This document shows, in pieces, positions 8,259 to 18,402 of a stretch of DNA of 64,000 bases. Below the pieces are notes generated by a model. That model searched no databases. It worked only from the letters and a program-made list of their open reading frames with translations, and was not told where the DNA came from. The DNA comes from NCEH01 sp043195095 (GTDB lineage: Bacteria; Pseudomonadota; Alphaproteobacteria; Rhizobiales; Xanthobacteraceae), in NCBI RefSeq assembly GCF_043195095.1, contig NZ_JBAFWN010000011.1. One strand, 5' to 3'. The position numbers and the translations under genes are program-made. How positions within the stretch are numbered: the first letter of the stretch is position 1; every line of letters begins with the position of its first letter.

Positions 8259-9104
8259 TCATCGCATGGCCCCGAGCACTTCGCTCAGCCGTTCGGCGGA
8301 ATCGGCGATGTCTTCCGGGGCAGCGCAGGCCACCTCCGGCAGATCGGTGATCTCGAGCGTGTCGAGGATGAGCATGTCGGTGGAATTGTAATACCGCACA
8401 CGCCAGACATCGCGCCGTGCTGCCGCCTCGATCCGGCAATTGCCGTAGCCACGGGACAGAATGGTGAGGCCGCCGATGCCGACCGCGGCGTCGATAAGCG
8501 CGAGATCCTCGGGCGTGTGCGGCAGCAGGGAAAAATTGATGACATGGGCCGGAGTGCCCGGCGCGCGGCCTTCGGTGCGATGGGCAATCTCGGCGATGAT
8601 CGGCGGCGCGTTGACGACGCCGGAACGCGGCCGGGCGGTGTCGGCGAGATCAATCTCCCACCGCGTGGGAAAGGCACGCAGAAGGGCGCCGCGCGGAAAC
8701 GCCCCGACCTCGATCCGGTCCACCCCTTCCGCGCCGCGCACCCGCCAGACGCCGGCGAAGGTCGCCTCCTGGATTTCCAGGGGCGCACCGCCGCCGCTGA
8801 CCCGGACGGCAACCTCCCCCTCGCCCAGCGCCTCGTCGATCAGCCGCCGGTTCGCCGCATCGAAGCCCGCCAGCGAGACGCTCGCATGCCCGCCTGGCTC
8901 CCAGGTCTCCAAAGCCCGCTGAACCTCCTCCAGTGCGGCGAAGGCTGGCGCGTGGCGGTCCTTATCGTCGACCTCGGGGAGATGGGGTTCATAGACCCGC
9001 ATCCCCGAAGGCATCGGTAGATAGGCGAGGCCGTCTGCGCCCTCGGTCTGGCTGCCGGGGCCAAAGCCGATGGGCGGGTGGGCAGCGATGGGAAGCGAAG
9101 CCAT
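8259..9104 (-). CDS. hupH: Hydrogenase expression protein HupH
   Basis: A 281-aa member of the HupH/HyaF family. The conserved C-terminal block is recognisable (CRIEA, then VWRVRYYNSTDMLILDTLEI). Members are required for processing of the hydrogenase small subunit with its Fe-S clusters, especially under oxygen; the biochemical activity is unknown. It lies between hupG and hupJ with gaps of about 10 bp on each side. Confidence 0.93.
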   Translation of the reverse strand: MASLPIAAHPPIGFGPGSQTEGADGLAYLPMPSGMRVYEPHLPEVDDKDRHAPAFAALEEVQRALETWEPGGHASVSLAGFDAANRRLIDEALGEGEVAVRVSGGGAPLEIQEATFAGVWRVRGAEGVDRIEVGAFPRGALLRAFPTRWEIDLADTARPRSGVVNAPPIIAEIAHRTEGRAPGTPAHVINFSLLPHTPEDLALIDAAVGIGGLTILSRGYGNCRIEAAARRDVWRVRYYNSTDMLILDTLEITDLPEVACAAPEDIADSAERLSEVLGAMR

Positions 9105-9114
9105 TCCTCGATCC

Positions 9115-9534
9115 TCAATGGGTCACGCAGGCATCGGCTAGCACCGTGCCGAGGCGGGTGAGATATTCGTCCCAGTCGCGCATGCGGGCGATCGACCCGA
9201 TCGGCTCCCCGTCGCGCAGCACCACGATGGCCGGCAAGGCCAGGGCCATGGCTTCGCGCAAGATACGTTCGATGGCGGGTCCCGCCACCGCGCCGGTAAG
9301 GGGGCGGTGCCCACAATCCAGTGCCCGCACCAATTCGGGGAGCACCGCCGCGATGTCGGGCGTCTCCATGTGCGATTTTCCGTGCGCCGGCAGGAACAGC
9401 AGCCGGTCGCGCGGATCGGTGCCGAGATCCTCCGGCGCGTCCACATAGGCATAGCCGTGGCTGGTGATGAGCCGCTCGACCAGGGGATGGAGCGCCGTCA
9501 CCGCGGCAGGGAGAGGGAATGCGATTTCGGGCAT
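9115..9534 (-). CDS. hupG: Thioredoxin-fold chaperone HupG (HyaE family)
   Basis: A 139-aa protein of the HyaE/HupG family, which has a thioredoxin fold but no CxxC redox motif. HyaE acts as a chaperone for the Tat-exported small subunit, holding it until cofactors are in place. The single region LPAIVVLRDGEPIG matches the conserved cis-proline strand and turn of the fold. The start codon overlaps the hupF stop by one base. Confidence 0.9.
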   Translation of the reverse strand: MPEIAFPLPAAVTALHPLVERLITSHGYAYVDAPEDLGTDPRDRLLFLPAHGKSHMETPDIAAVLPELVRALDCGHRPLTGAVAGPAIERILREAMALALPAIVVLRDGEPIGSIARMRDWDEYLTRLGTVLADACVTH

Positions 9535-9863
9535 CAGGCTTCCTTTCGGCCGGCGGCAAGGGCGGCGGCAAGATGCGGCGGCAATTGCGGTTCCCGATCG
9601 AGATCGGCGAATGCCGCATCCAGCAGCGCGGCCGGACCGCTACCTGTGATGACAGCGGAAAGGGCGGCGAGCGCATCGGCGATCAGGCGCGCCTCGCGCC
9701 CATCCAAGACGCGCCGGGCCGCGCCCAGGAAGACAAGGACGTGGTCGCCGACACCAGCTTGCGGCACCAGGGACAGGTCGACCCGCTCCAGGCCTGCCTC
9801 GCTTTCGCATCGGGCGAAGTCACCGGAGCGTTCAAGAATGCGCATGGGAATGCCGACGCACAT
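9534..9863 (-). CDS. hupF: HypC-like chaperone HupF
   Basis: A 109-aa HypC paralogue with the conserved N-terminus MCVGIPMRI and Cys2. HupF is dedicated to HupL: it is reported in R. leguminosarum to bind the large-subunit precursor and help it mature in oxygen. The C-terminal 35 residues are longer than in HypC and Ala/Leu-rich. It starts 2 bp after the hupD stop and its stop overlaps the hupG start. Confidence 0.92.
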   Translation of the reverse strand: MCVGIPMRILERSGDFARCESEAGLERVDLSLVPQAGVGDHVLVFLGAARRVLDGREARLIADALAALSAVITGSGPAALLDAAFADLDREPQLPPHLAAALAAGRKEA

Positions 9864-9865
9864 TT

Positions 9866-10489
9866 TCAGGCCCCCTCGCTTCTGAGGACGAGGACGCGTT
9901 CATCGCCGATGCGGCAGGCGTCCTCCGCGCTGGGGCGACCGGATTCATAGGCGTAGCGGGCGACTGGCGGGGCGAGCACCGCATCGTCGGCCTGGGTGCG
10001 CGGCGTGAGCGTGACGCCGAATGCGTCGTGCAGCAACGTCACCACGTGCGCGGCTGCGGGCGCCACCTGCGCCGCGACCACATCGGTCAGGCCGCCGCCG
10101 TAATCATCCAGCGTGTGGGGCTGCACCCCCACCAGACGCAGGATGCGGGGCGCGCAACCGCGCAATTGAAGCAAGGCTAGGACTTCCTGGAAGCCGGTCT
10201 GGTGCAGGCTCACCTTGCGCGCGCCGAGCACCGCGGGAACCTCCTCATCGCTGAGCAGATGCAAGGTGCCCGGAGGAAGGCCGTAATCGACCGCATCGAC
10301 GATCACCACGATGTCGGCGTCTTCCAGATATGGAAGCAGATAGAGACCCTGGGTGCCACCATCCAGCAGCGTGACGGCGTCGGGCATCACGAAGTCGCGG
10401 TCGATGGCCTCGACGACCCGTACGCCGAACCCTTCATCCGCCCACAGGATGTTGCCAATTCCAAGCACGAGGATGCGATCGTCGGCCAT
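9866..10489 (-). CDS. hupD: Hydrogenase maturation endopeptidase HupD
   Basis: A 207-aa nickel-dependent protease that removes the C-terminal tail of HupL after nickel insertion. The three metal ligands of HybD-type proteases are at Glu19 (WADEGFG), Asp65 (VIVDAVD) and His96 (SLHQTGF). It begins MADDRILVLGIGN, the usual N-terminus. A purine-rich ribosome site AGGGAGAAAGG precedes the ATG. It is the first gene after the terminator that follows hupC, and begins a tightly coupled run through hypE. Confidence 0.95.
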   Translation of the reverse strand: MADDRILVLGIGNILWADEGFGVRVVEAIDRDFVMPDAVTLLDGGTQGLYLLPYLEDADIVVIVDAVDYGLPPGTLHLLSDEEVPAVLGARKVSLHQTGFQEVLALLQLRGCAPRILRLVGVQPHTLDDYGGGLTDVVAAQVAPAAAHVVTLLHDAFGVTLTPRTQADDAVLAPPVARYAYESGRPSAEDACRIGDERVLVLRSEGA

Positions 10490-10555
10490 GCGACGCCTTT
10501 CTCCCTGGAACGCTCCCGATGCGGTCTGCCGCCGCGGTTTTTCGAGTTGGTCTAA

Positions 10556-10571
10556 TACAAGACCCGTGCCA
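10556..10571 (-). promoter_or_regulatory. Near-consensus sigma54-type promoter upstream of hupD
   Basis: The minus strand reads TGGCACG (10571-10565), four bases, then TTGTA (10560-10556). The -24 part is perfect; the -12 part has GT where GC is normal, so promoter strength is uncertain. It lies between the hupC terminator and hupD, about 67 bp before the hupD start codon. Confidence 0.42.
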
Positions 10572-10698
10572 TCGCTTTGCCGGATCGCAAATCGAGCGGC
10601 GGCAAGGCCCGGCCCCCGCTTATGGCTTCGCCGTTTTCGGCGGTCTGTATGTTATGCTTCCACTTGTGTCTCGATTTGGAAAGATAGCTTCCAAATAC

Positions 10699-10723
10699 AA
10701 AAAGGCGCGGCAAAAGCCGCGCC
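10699..10723 (-). terminator. Intrinsic terminator between hupC and hupD
   Basis: On the minus strand GGCGCGGC (10723-10716), loop TTTT, GCCGCGCC (10711-10704) and a run of five T (10703-10699) form a textbook rho-independent terminator 25 bp after the hupC stop. It separates the structural genes hupSLC from the maturation genes. Confidence 0.88.
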
Positions 10724-10747
10724 TTCAGGAGGGCCGTAACGGACGCA

Positions 10748-11500
10748 CTATTCGGGGTCGTCGTCACGGAACGAGCGGTAGCCATTGGTGATGGCCGAGA
10801 CCATGCTCTGGCGGGACATGATGTCCTCCCGGATCACGGAATAGACGTGGATGATCACGAACACGATGAACACCCACATGCCGAGGTGGTGAAGGGTGTG
10901 CACGTTCATGCTTCCACCCAGAGCGGGGATGATCCAGCCGAACAGCCGATCCTGCCAGCTGCCCAGCCCCTCCCCCTCGGAATAAAGGGCGAACCCGGTT
11001 CCGATCATGAACAGGCCGCCCACCACCATCACCCAGAACATGAACAATTGGGCAAGCGGATTATGCCCGACGAACTTCAGCGGGCGCGGCTTGAGGAAGG
11101 CATACCATTTCACCTCGATGAACAAGCCGCGCCAGAAGCTCGCCTTCCAGAACGGAAAGGTGAAAAGCTCACGCGCATATTGATTGCCCACCAGCGCCCA
11201 CAAAGCCCGGCCGATGAAACCGACGGCGAAGATATAGGCGGCCGAGAAATGCAGGAAGCGGATGGTACCCATCATGTAATGGGCGCTCGCCTCGCCCGAC
11301 AGCGTGGGCAGCGGTGAGCCGATGAGATAGCCGGTGACGCACAGCACCAGTATCGAAAGCGCATTGACCCAATGCCATAGGCGTACCGGCGCCTCATAGA
11401 CATAGACGGTGGTCAGTTTCCGCACTTCGCCGGCCGGCGGCGGAGCGCCCGCCGAGGCAGCGTTAGGGGGCGCTCCGCCGCCGAGGGACAGATCGGTCAT
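10748..11500 (-). CDS. hupC: Hydrogenase cytochrome b subunit
   Basis: A 250-aa di-heme b-type cytochrome that anchors HupSL in the membrane and passes electrons to the quinone pool. Four transmembrane helices are visible, with candidate haem ligands in RLWHWVN, FLHFSAA, LHHLGMW and IHVYSVIRED. The N-terminal 25 residues are Ala/Pro/Gly-rich and cytoplasmic. The ATG follows a GGGGAGGGG ribosome site, 12 bp after the hupL stop. A strong terminator follows. Confidence 0.96.
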   Translation of the reverse strand: MTDLSLGGGAPPNAASAGAPPPAGEVRKLTTVYVYEAPVRLWHWVNALSILVLCVTGYLIGSPLPTLSGEASAHYMMGTIRFLHFSAAYIFAVGFIGRALWALVGNQYARELFTFPFWKASFWRGLFIEVKWYAFLKPRPLKFVGHNPLAQLFMFWVMVVGGLFMIGTGFALYSEGEGLGSWQDRLFGWIIPALGGSMNVHTLHHLGMWVFIVFVIIHVYSVIREDIMSRQSMVSAITNGYRSFRDDDPE

Positions 11501-11512
11501 TGTCCCCTCCCC

Positions 11513-13323
<1,811 letters not shown>

Positions 13324-13327
<4 letters not shown>

Positions 13328-14406
13328 TTGGCGTCTCCCTTATGCTGGGCGCGCTTCAGGGCGCTGACCGCTGCGTGCACCGCCACGGCGCCGCCCACGA
13401 CGCCCGCAGCCGCGAGCCCGATCTGATCCGCATTGGCTTCCACACCGAAGCCCTTGCCATTGATGTCCGCGAGGCGCGCGTACCAGGAACCCTTGTCCCA
13501 GAAGCCGTCCTCGGAGCAGCCGATGCAGCCGTGCCCCGCCTGGATCGGGAAGGAGACGCCGTCGTTCCAGCGCACGGTCGAGCATGCGTTGTAGGTGGTC
13601 GGGCCCTTGCAGCCCATTTTGTAGAGGCAATAGCCTTTGCGGGCGCCCTCATCGTCGAACTTCTCGACATATTGGCCGGCGTCGAAATGCGGGCGCCGAT
13701 AGCATTTGTCGTGGATGCGCTGGGAATAAAACATCTTGGGCCGGCCCTGGCGGTCCAGTTCCGGGATGCGATCGAAGGTGAGCATGTAGGTGATGACGCC
13801 GGTCATCACCTCGGCGATGGGCGGGCAGCCCGGCACCTTGATGATGGGCTTGTCGAAGATCACCTCGTGCACCGGCGTTGCGCGGGTGGGGTTCGGCCGC
13901 GCCGCCTGCACGCAGCCATAGGAGGCGCATGAGCCCCAGGAGATGATGGCCTTCGCGTCCTTGGCCACCTTCTTCAACTGGTCCACAAACGGCTTGCCGC
14001 CGATGATGCAATACATGCCGTCTTCATTGAGCGGCGGATTGCCCTCCACGGCGAGGATGTAATTGCCCTTATATTTGGTCATCACCTCGTCGAGGATGGC
14101 TTCCGCCTGGTGGCCGGCCGACGCCATGAGCGTGTCGTCATAGTCCAGCGAGATCATGGAGAGCACCACATCCTTCACGAGCGGATGTGCGGAGCGGATG
14201 AAGCTCTCCGAGCAGCAGGTGCATTCCAGGCCGTGCAGCCACAGCACCGGAAGGCGGGGCTTGGTTTCCATCGCATGGGCGATCTGCGGCGCGAGTTCCG
14301 GGCCGAGGCCGAGCGCGGCGGCGGTGAGCGAGCAATATTTCAAAAACGAGCGGCGGGTGATGCCCTGCCGCCGCATGACATCATAAAAGGTTTCGAGGCC
14401 GACCAT
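13324..14406 (-). CDS. hupS: Uptake [NiFe]-hydrogenase small subunit, O2-tolerant type
   Basis: A 360-aa precursor. The twin-arginine signal (RRSFLK, residues 18-23) is cleaved probably after Ala45. The mature protein has Cys17, Cys19 and Cys20 in LECTCCSES and Cys115 plus Cys120 in GSCASYGC (precursor 62, 64, 65, 160, 165). Cys19 and Cys120 are the two supernumerary ligands of the [4Fe-3S] proximal cluster that gives oxygen tolerance in E. coli Hyd-1 and Ralstonia MBH. Medial and distal cluster residues are present, and a C-terminal hydrophobic helix anchors the subunit to HupC. AGGAGG precedes the ATG. First gene of the structural operon, controlled by the sigma54 promoter upstream. Confidence 0.98.
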
Positions 14407-14469
14407 GCGGCGTCCCTCCTGGTGGTGCTCTCACGCCTTCGCGTCGAGGCGATGCGCTCAAGCTCCCTC

Positions 14470-14485
14470 AGCAACCCGCGTGCCA
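14470..14485 (-). promoter_or_regulatory. Consensus sigma54 (-24/-12) promoter of hupS
   Basis: The minus strand reads TGGCACG (14485-14479), CGGG, TTGCT (14474-14470), matching TGGCACG-N4-TTGCW with no mismatch. The expected transcript start is near 14459, about 50 bases before the hupS ATG. RpoN promoters need an NtrC-type activator, and hupR in this cluster has an intact GAFTGA motif. Confidence 0.85.
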
Positions 14486-14502
14486 GTTTTTATTTTTAAG
14501 AA

Positions 14503-14515
14503 TATCAAAGGGTTG
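14503..14515. promoter_or_regulatory. IHF binding site before hupS
   Basis: TATCAA-AGGG-TTG matches the IHF consensus WATCAA-N4-TTR at every position and is flanked by an A/T run (14487-14504). Its centre is about 50 bp upstream of the predicted transcript start, between the -24 box and the repeated GGAAAG array, the position needed to bend DNA for a distal activator. The IHF alpha gene is also in this window. Confidence 0.7.
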
Positions 14516-14532
14516 GATGAGTAGACCCATGG

Positions 14533-14576
14533 GCGGGGCGGAAAGTGGCACCTCACTTTCCAAGCGGGGCGGAAAG
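14533..14576. repeat. GGAAAG repeat array, candidate HupR binding region
   Basis: The 13-mer GCGGGGCGGAAAG occurs twice in direct orientation, at 14533-14545 and 14564-14576 (31 bp apart, three helical turns). Between them lies an inverted CACTTTCC, so GGAAAGTG-N6-CACTTTCC (14540-14561) is a perfect 8-bp inverted repeat across the hypF stop codon. It sits about 80-115 bp upstream of the predicted hupS transcript start. There is no T-run, so a terminator role is less likely. Confidence 0.5.
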
Positions 14577-16916
14577 CGCGTGACCGGTTTCGTCCCCGAC
14601 TTCAGCCTCAGCCAGAAGGCGCGCCGCCGCGACCGCCGCCTGGCCAAAGGCCAGCCCGCCGTCATTGGCCGGAACCTGCGCGGGCTCCATGACGCGATAG
14701 CCGGAAGCACTGAGCCGTTTCGTGACCGCTTCCAATAGCAGGCTATTCTGAAATACCCCGCCGGAGAGGGCCACATGGGTGAGGCCCTCGGCCCGGGCCA
14801 CATGCGTCGCCGCATCGGCGAAGGCGATCGCGACCCCTGCATGGAACTTTGCCGCGCAGATCTCCACGTCCACCTGCGCGAGGCGATCCGCCAGGGCGGC
14901 GCGCCAGAGCGGGGCGGGATCGAGCTCAAGCAGGTCCCCTTTATTCGACTTGGAGAAGGGATAGGGTGCAGGCGCCTCCCGCCCTTCGGCGTGCGCTTCC
15001 AATGCCATGGCGGCTTCGCCCTCGAAGCTGAGGCGATCCGGCGCCAGACCCAATAGCGCGGCCATGGCGTCGAATAAGCGGCCGGCTGAACTCGCAAGCG
15101 GTGCGTTCACCTGCTTCGCGATCATTGCCCGCACGGTGGCGATGGGCTTGTCCGCAAATAGCTCGGCCGGAACGGCATCCGCGCCCACGGCCGCGTCGAG
15201 ATGGGCGAGCAGGACCCGCCACGGCTCTCGGCTCGCCGCGTCGCCACCCGCAAGCGGGATTGGTCGCAGCCGGCCGTGCCTTCGGCAGGTGAGATAATCG
15301 CACACGAGAATTTCGGCACCCCAGGCGGTGCCGTCGCTCCCGAGCCCGAGACCGTCCAGGGCGATCCCGACCACGGGGCCGGCATCGCGGCGCCAGCCGT
15401 TTTCCGCCATGGCGGCCGCGATATGGGCATGGTGATGCTGCACCTCGACCACTTGCAGGCTGCGGGCCTCGGCGTATCGGGTCCCGAACCGGGTCGCGCG
15501 ATAATCGGGATGAGGGTCCAGCGCGACGGCCGACGGCGTGTGTGAAAAGATGCTCTCATAATCGGCGATCGCGCCCGCGAACTCATCCTCGACCGCCGGC
15601 GTGTCCAACTCGCCGAGATGGTGGGTCAGCAGCGCCTTGCGGCCATGGGTGAGGCAGGCTGCGCTTTTCAGATCGCCGCCCATGGCGAGCACGGGCGGCG
15701 CGTCGGAGAAATCCTCCGGCAGATCGAGCGGGCGCGGCGCCTGCCCGCGTCCGCGCCGCAGCACCCGCGTCCGTTCCTGAACGACGCGGACGACCCCATC
15801 CTCCAGGCGGCGGGCGATCGGCCGGTCGTGGCCGAGAATGCCGTCGACGATGCCGGCAAGCGCGCGCGCGGCCTCGTCGTCGCGAAACACCTGGGGCGCA
15901 TTCGCGCGATTGGCGCTGGTCATCACCAGCGGCCGCCCCACGCGGTTCAGAAGCAGATGATGCAAGGGCGAATAAGCGAGCATGAGGCCGATCCGGCCCG
16001 GCTCCGGGGCAAGCCCCGCCGCCAGCGGACCGCCCCGCCGCCGCGCCAGCAGCACGATGGGGGCCGCCGGGTCGCAGAGAGCTTCCGCCTCGCCGGGGGC
16101 GAGAGGGCAGAGCGCAGCGGCAGCGGTGAGATCCGCCACCATGACAGCCAGAGGCTTGGACGGCCGGTGCTTTCGCCGCCGCAATTCGCTCACTGCCGCG
16201 CCGTTCGTGGCGTCGCATGCGATGTGGAAGCCGCCGATTCCCTTCACCGTGATGATGCCGCCGGTGCTCAGGACAGCCACGGCCTGGGTCAGGGCATCGT
16301 CACCCTCATCGCCGGGTACCGTGTCCGCCGTGGTCGCCAGGGAGGTCCAACTCAGCCGTGGCCCGCAGGTGGGGCAGGCGATGGGCTGGGCGTGGAAGCG
16401 CCGGTCTTGTGGAGTCTCGTACTCGGCGCGGCAGGCGTCGCACAGGGGAAAACCCTGCATGGTGGTGCGGGCGCGATCGTAGGGCAGGCCCCGGACGATG
16501 GAAAAGCGTGGACCGCACTCGGTGCAATTGGTGAAGGCATAGCCGAAGCGGCGCGCGGCAGGATCGGCGATTTCCGCCCGGCAGGCCGGGCAGGTCGCGA
16601 TATCCGGCACAATTCCGACGGAGACCGCCCCTGCCCCGCTCTCGACGATGCGGAACTCCCTCCCATCCGGTGGCACGGCGGGATGCGAGGTGATCGCCTC
16701 CACATGGGCGAGAACGGGCGCCTCCTCGCGCAGCGCCGACACGAAGCACGCCAAGGCCTCCAACGATCCGCCCGCATGGATGAAGACTGCATCGCCGGTG
16801 TTGCGGACTTCGCCGGTAAGGGCGAGTCGCTGCGCGAGGCGCCAAACGAACGGGCGAAATCCCACTCCCTGCACGATGCCGCGCACGGTGATTTCGGCGC
16901 CCCGGATGTCGGACAT
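14553..16916 (-). CDS. hypF: Carbamoyltransferase HypF
   Basis: A 787-aa protein (slightly longer than E. coli HypF, about 750) that converts carbamoyl phosphate and ATP to carbamoyl-adenylate and transfers the carbamoyl to HypE. Domains in order: acylphosphatase (GIVQGVGFRP, residues 13-22), two zinc-finger pairs (CPACRAEI with CTECGPRF; CDACRAEY with CPTCGPRL), a YrdC-like nucleotide-binding domain (about 200-385) and the Kae1-like domain with the metal motif QHHHAHIA. It starts 7 bp after hupV and so belongs to the sensor operon. Its 3' end overlaps the putative activator site of hupS. Confidence 0.97.
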   Translation of the reverse strand: MSDIRGAEITVRGIVQGVGFRPFVWRLAQRLALTGEVRNTGDAVFIHAGGSLEALACFVSALREEAPVLAHVEAITSHPAVPPDGREFRIVESGAGAVSVGIVPDIATCPACRAEIADPAARRFGYAFTNCTECGPRFSIVRGLPYDRARTTMQGFPLCDACRAEYETPQDRRFHAQPIACPTCGPRLSWTSLATTADTVPGDEGDDALTQAVAVLSTGGIITVKGIGGFHIACDATNGAAVSELRRRKHRPSKPLAVMVADLTAAAALCPLAPGEAEALCDPAAPIVLLARRRGGPLAAGLAPEPGRIGLMLAYSPLHHLLLNRVGRPLVMTSANRANAPQVFRDDEAARALAGIVDGILGHDRPIARRLEDGVVRVVQERTRVLRRGRGQAPRPLDLPEDFSDAPPVLAMGGDLKSAACLTHGRKALLTHHLGELDTPAVEDEFAGAIADYESIFSHTPSAVALDPHPDYRATRFGTRYAEARSLQVVEVQHHHAHIAAAMAENGWRRDAGPVVGIALDGLGLGSDGTAWGAEILVCDYLTCRRHGRLRPIPLAGGDAASREPWRVLLAHLDAAVGADAVPAELFADKPIATVRAMIAKQVNAPLASSAGRLFDAMAALLGLAPDRLSFEGEAAMALEAHAEGREAPAPYPFSKSNKGDLLELDPAPLWRAALADRLAQVDVEICAAKFHAGVAIAFADAATHVARAEGLTHVALSGGVFQNSLLLEAVTKRLSASGYRVMEPAQVPANDGGLAFGQAAVAAARLLAEAEVGDETGHALSAPLGK

Positions 16917-16923
16917 GGGCCCC

Positions 16924-18402
16924 TCAGTGCACCGTGCACACCATGCAGGGATCGAACGAGCGCACGATATGCTGCACGCTCAACGGCGTCGGCTCGTCGC
17001 GATGCACGACGGCACCCACAAGGGCGGCTTCCAGCGGGCCGGGCATACCGGCCGCGTCGCGCGGCGAGAAGTTCCAGGTGGTCGGCGCGATGATCTGATA
17101 CCGCGAGATCTTGCCGCCTTCCACTTCCACCCAATGGCCGAGCGCGCCGCGCGCGGCTTCCGTGAGCCCAGCGAAGCGCCCCTGCGCGGGCATTTTTCCC
17201 TGGGCGCACCAGGAACCCTCCGGCTCCAGCGACCGGACCCAGGTTTCCATGGCAATGAGGGTGCGCGCGCTTTCCACCAGGCGCGCGATCACCCGGGAAA
17301 ACACATTCCCCCCAGCCCATGCCACGAGATCGCGGATGAGGGGCTGGCCGTCGATGATTTGCCGCGCCAAAGCGCCGGTTTCGAACGGTAGGCCTTTCAG
17401 GCGCGGCGCCTTGCACCATGTGTATCCGGTCTCGTCCGCGCCGTCGGGCACGGTCGATCCCTGGAACGGGTGATGCGGGTGCGCGCGCTCCTCCATGCGG
17501 GAGAAGGTGTGATCCTCCGCGATGTCCGCCGGATCGAAAACACCCGTTTCTCCCCCAACATGAACCCCGGCGGGATAAAGCGCGCCCTCCTGCGAGGGAT
17601 AGGCGCCATAGGAAAGGAACCGGTCGTAGGCACGGCCCTGATGCGCCAATTCCAGATCAGCCGCGATCTCCAGAAACAGGCGGAAATCGCCATCCGGGCC
17701 CCTGGCGCGCCAAGCCTCCAGCTCGGCGCGGCCGGCAAGCGCGGCCACCTGCTCCAGCTTCGTGCCGAAAAGCTGATCCTCCAGCGCTGCGCGCACCGCA
17801 CCCAGCGTCGCAAGCAGGCGGACCTTGTCGCGGGATTCCGCGCGCTTCGTCACGCCGCCCGGCTGGATCGCCAAGGTATGCGGCCAACGTCCGGCGAGCA
17901 GGCCCAGGACATGAAGCAAAGTCGCCCGTGCCTCCAGCAAGCGCCGCGCACTGGTGCCGCGCCCGGCCTTGAAGCGGCCCTCCGCAGTGGCGAACCACGG
18001 GCGTTCCGCATAAGCGGCGCGGGCGAAATCCGGCATGAAGAACAAATGGAAATGAGTGAGATGGTCGGCCACATTCTCGGTGGCGACGATGAGGTTTGTG
18101 GCGATCTGCCCGTTGCGGGTCGGTGCCAGCCCCTGCAATCCGGCCAGCGCCAGGGCCGCGGCCTGGGACTGGGACACCGAGCAGATGCCGCAGATGCGCG
18201 GCGCGATCACCAGCGCATCCATCGGGTCCCTTCCCTCCAGAATGCGCTCGAAGCCGCGAAACAGGGGCGAAGACACATGCGCCTGCGCCACCGCGCCATT
18301 GGCGATGTCCAGCCGCACCTCGAGGTCTCCCTCCACGCGATTGAACGGCCCGACGATGAGCCGCGTGACGCCTTCGCCCGCTGAACCTTGCGCTTCGCTC
18401 AT
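16924..18402 (-). CDS. hupV: H2-sensing regulatory hydrogenase, large subunit
   Basis: A 492-aa NiFe-binding subunit of the sensor hydrogenase. Ligand motifs are RICGICSVSQ (Cys71, Cys74) and DPCMVC (Cys486, Cys489). The protein ends at VH, so the cleavable tail of HupL is absent and no protease step is needed, as in all known regulatory hydrogenases. The ATG at 18402 overlaps the hupU stop. HupUV detects H2 and controls the HupT kinase. Confidence 0.96.
   Translation of the reverse strand: MSEAQGSAGEGVTRLIVGPFNRVEGDLEVRLDIANGAVAQAHVSSPLFRGFERILEGRDPMDALVIAPRICGICSVSQSQAAALALAGLQGLAPTRNGQIATNLIVATENVADHLTHFHLFFMPDFARAAYAERPWFATAEGRFKAGRGTSARRLLEARATLLHVLGLLAGRWPHTLAIQPGGVTKRAESRDKVRLLATLGAVRAALEDQLFGTKLEQVAALAGRAELEAWRARGPDGDFRLFLEIAADLELAHQGRAYDRFLSYGAYPSQEGALYPAGVHVGGETGVFDPADIAEDHTFSRMEERAHPHHPFQGSTVPDGADETGYTWCKAPRLKGLPFETGALARQIIDGQPLIRDLVAWAGGNVFSRVIARLVESARTLIAMETWVRSLEPEGSWCAQGKMPAQGRFAGLTEAARGALGHWVEVEGGKISRYQIIAPTTWNFSPRDAAGMPGPLEAALVGAVVHRDEPTPLSVQHIVRSFDPCMVCTVH

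Noticed and set aside
15618..17093. Long plus-strand open frame (491 codons) opposite hypF and hupV
   Set aside because: Shadow of high-GC coding sequence on the other strand; no start signal, domain or protein-like composition, while hypF and hupV on the minus strand are unambiguous.
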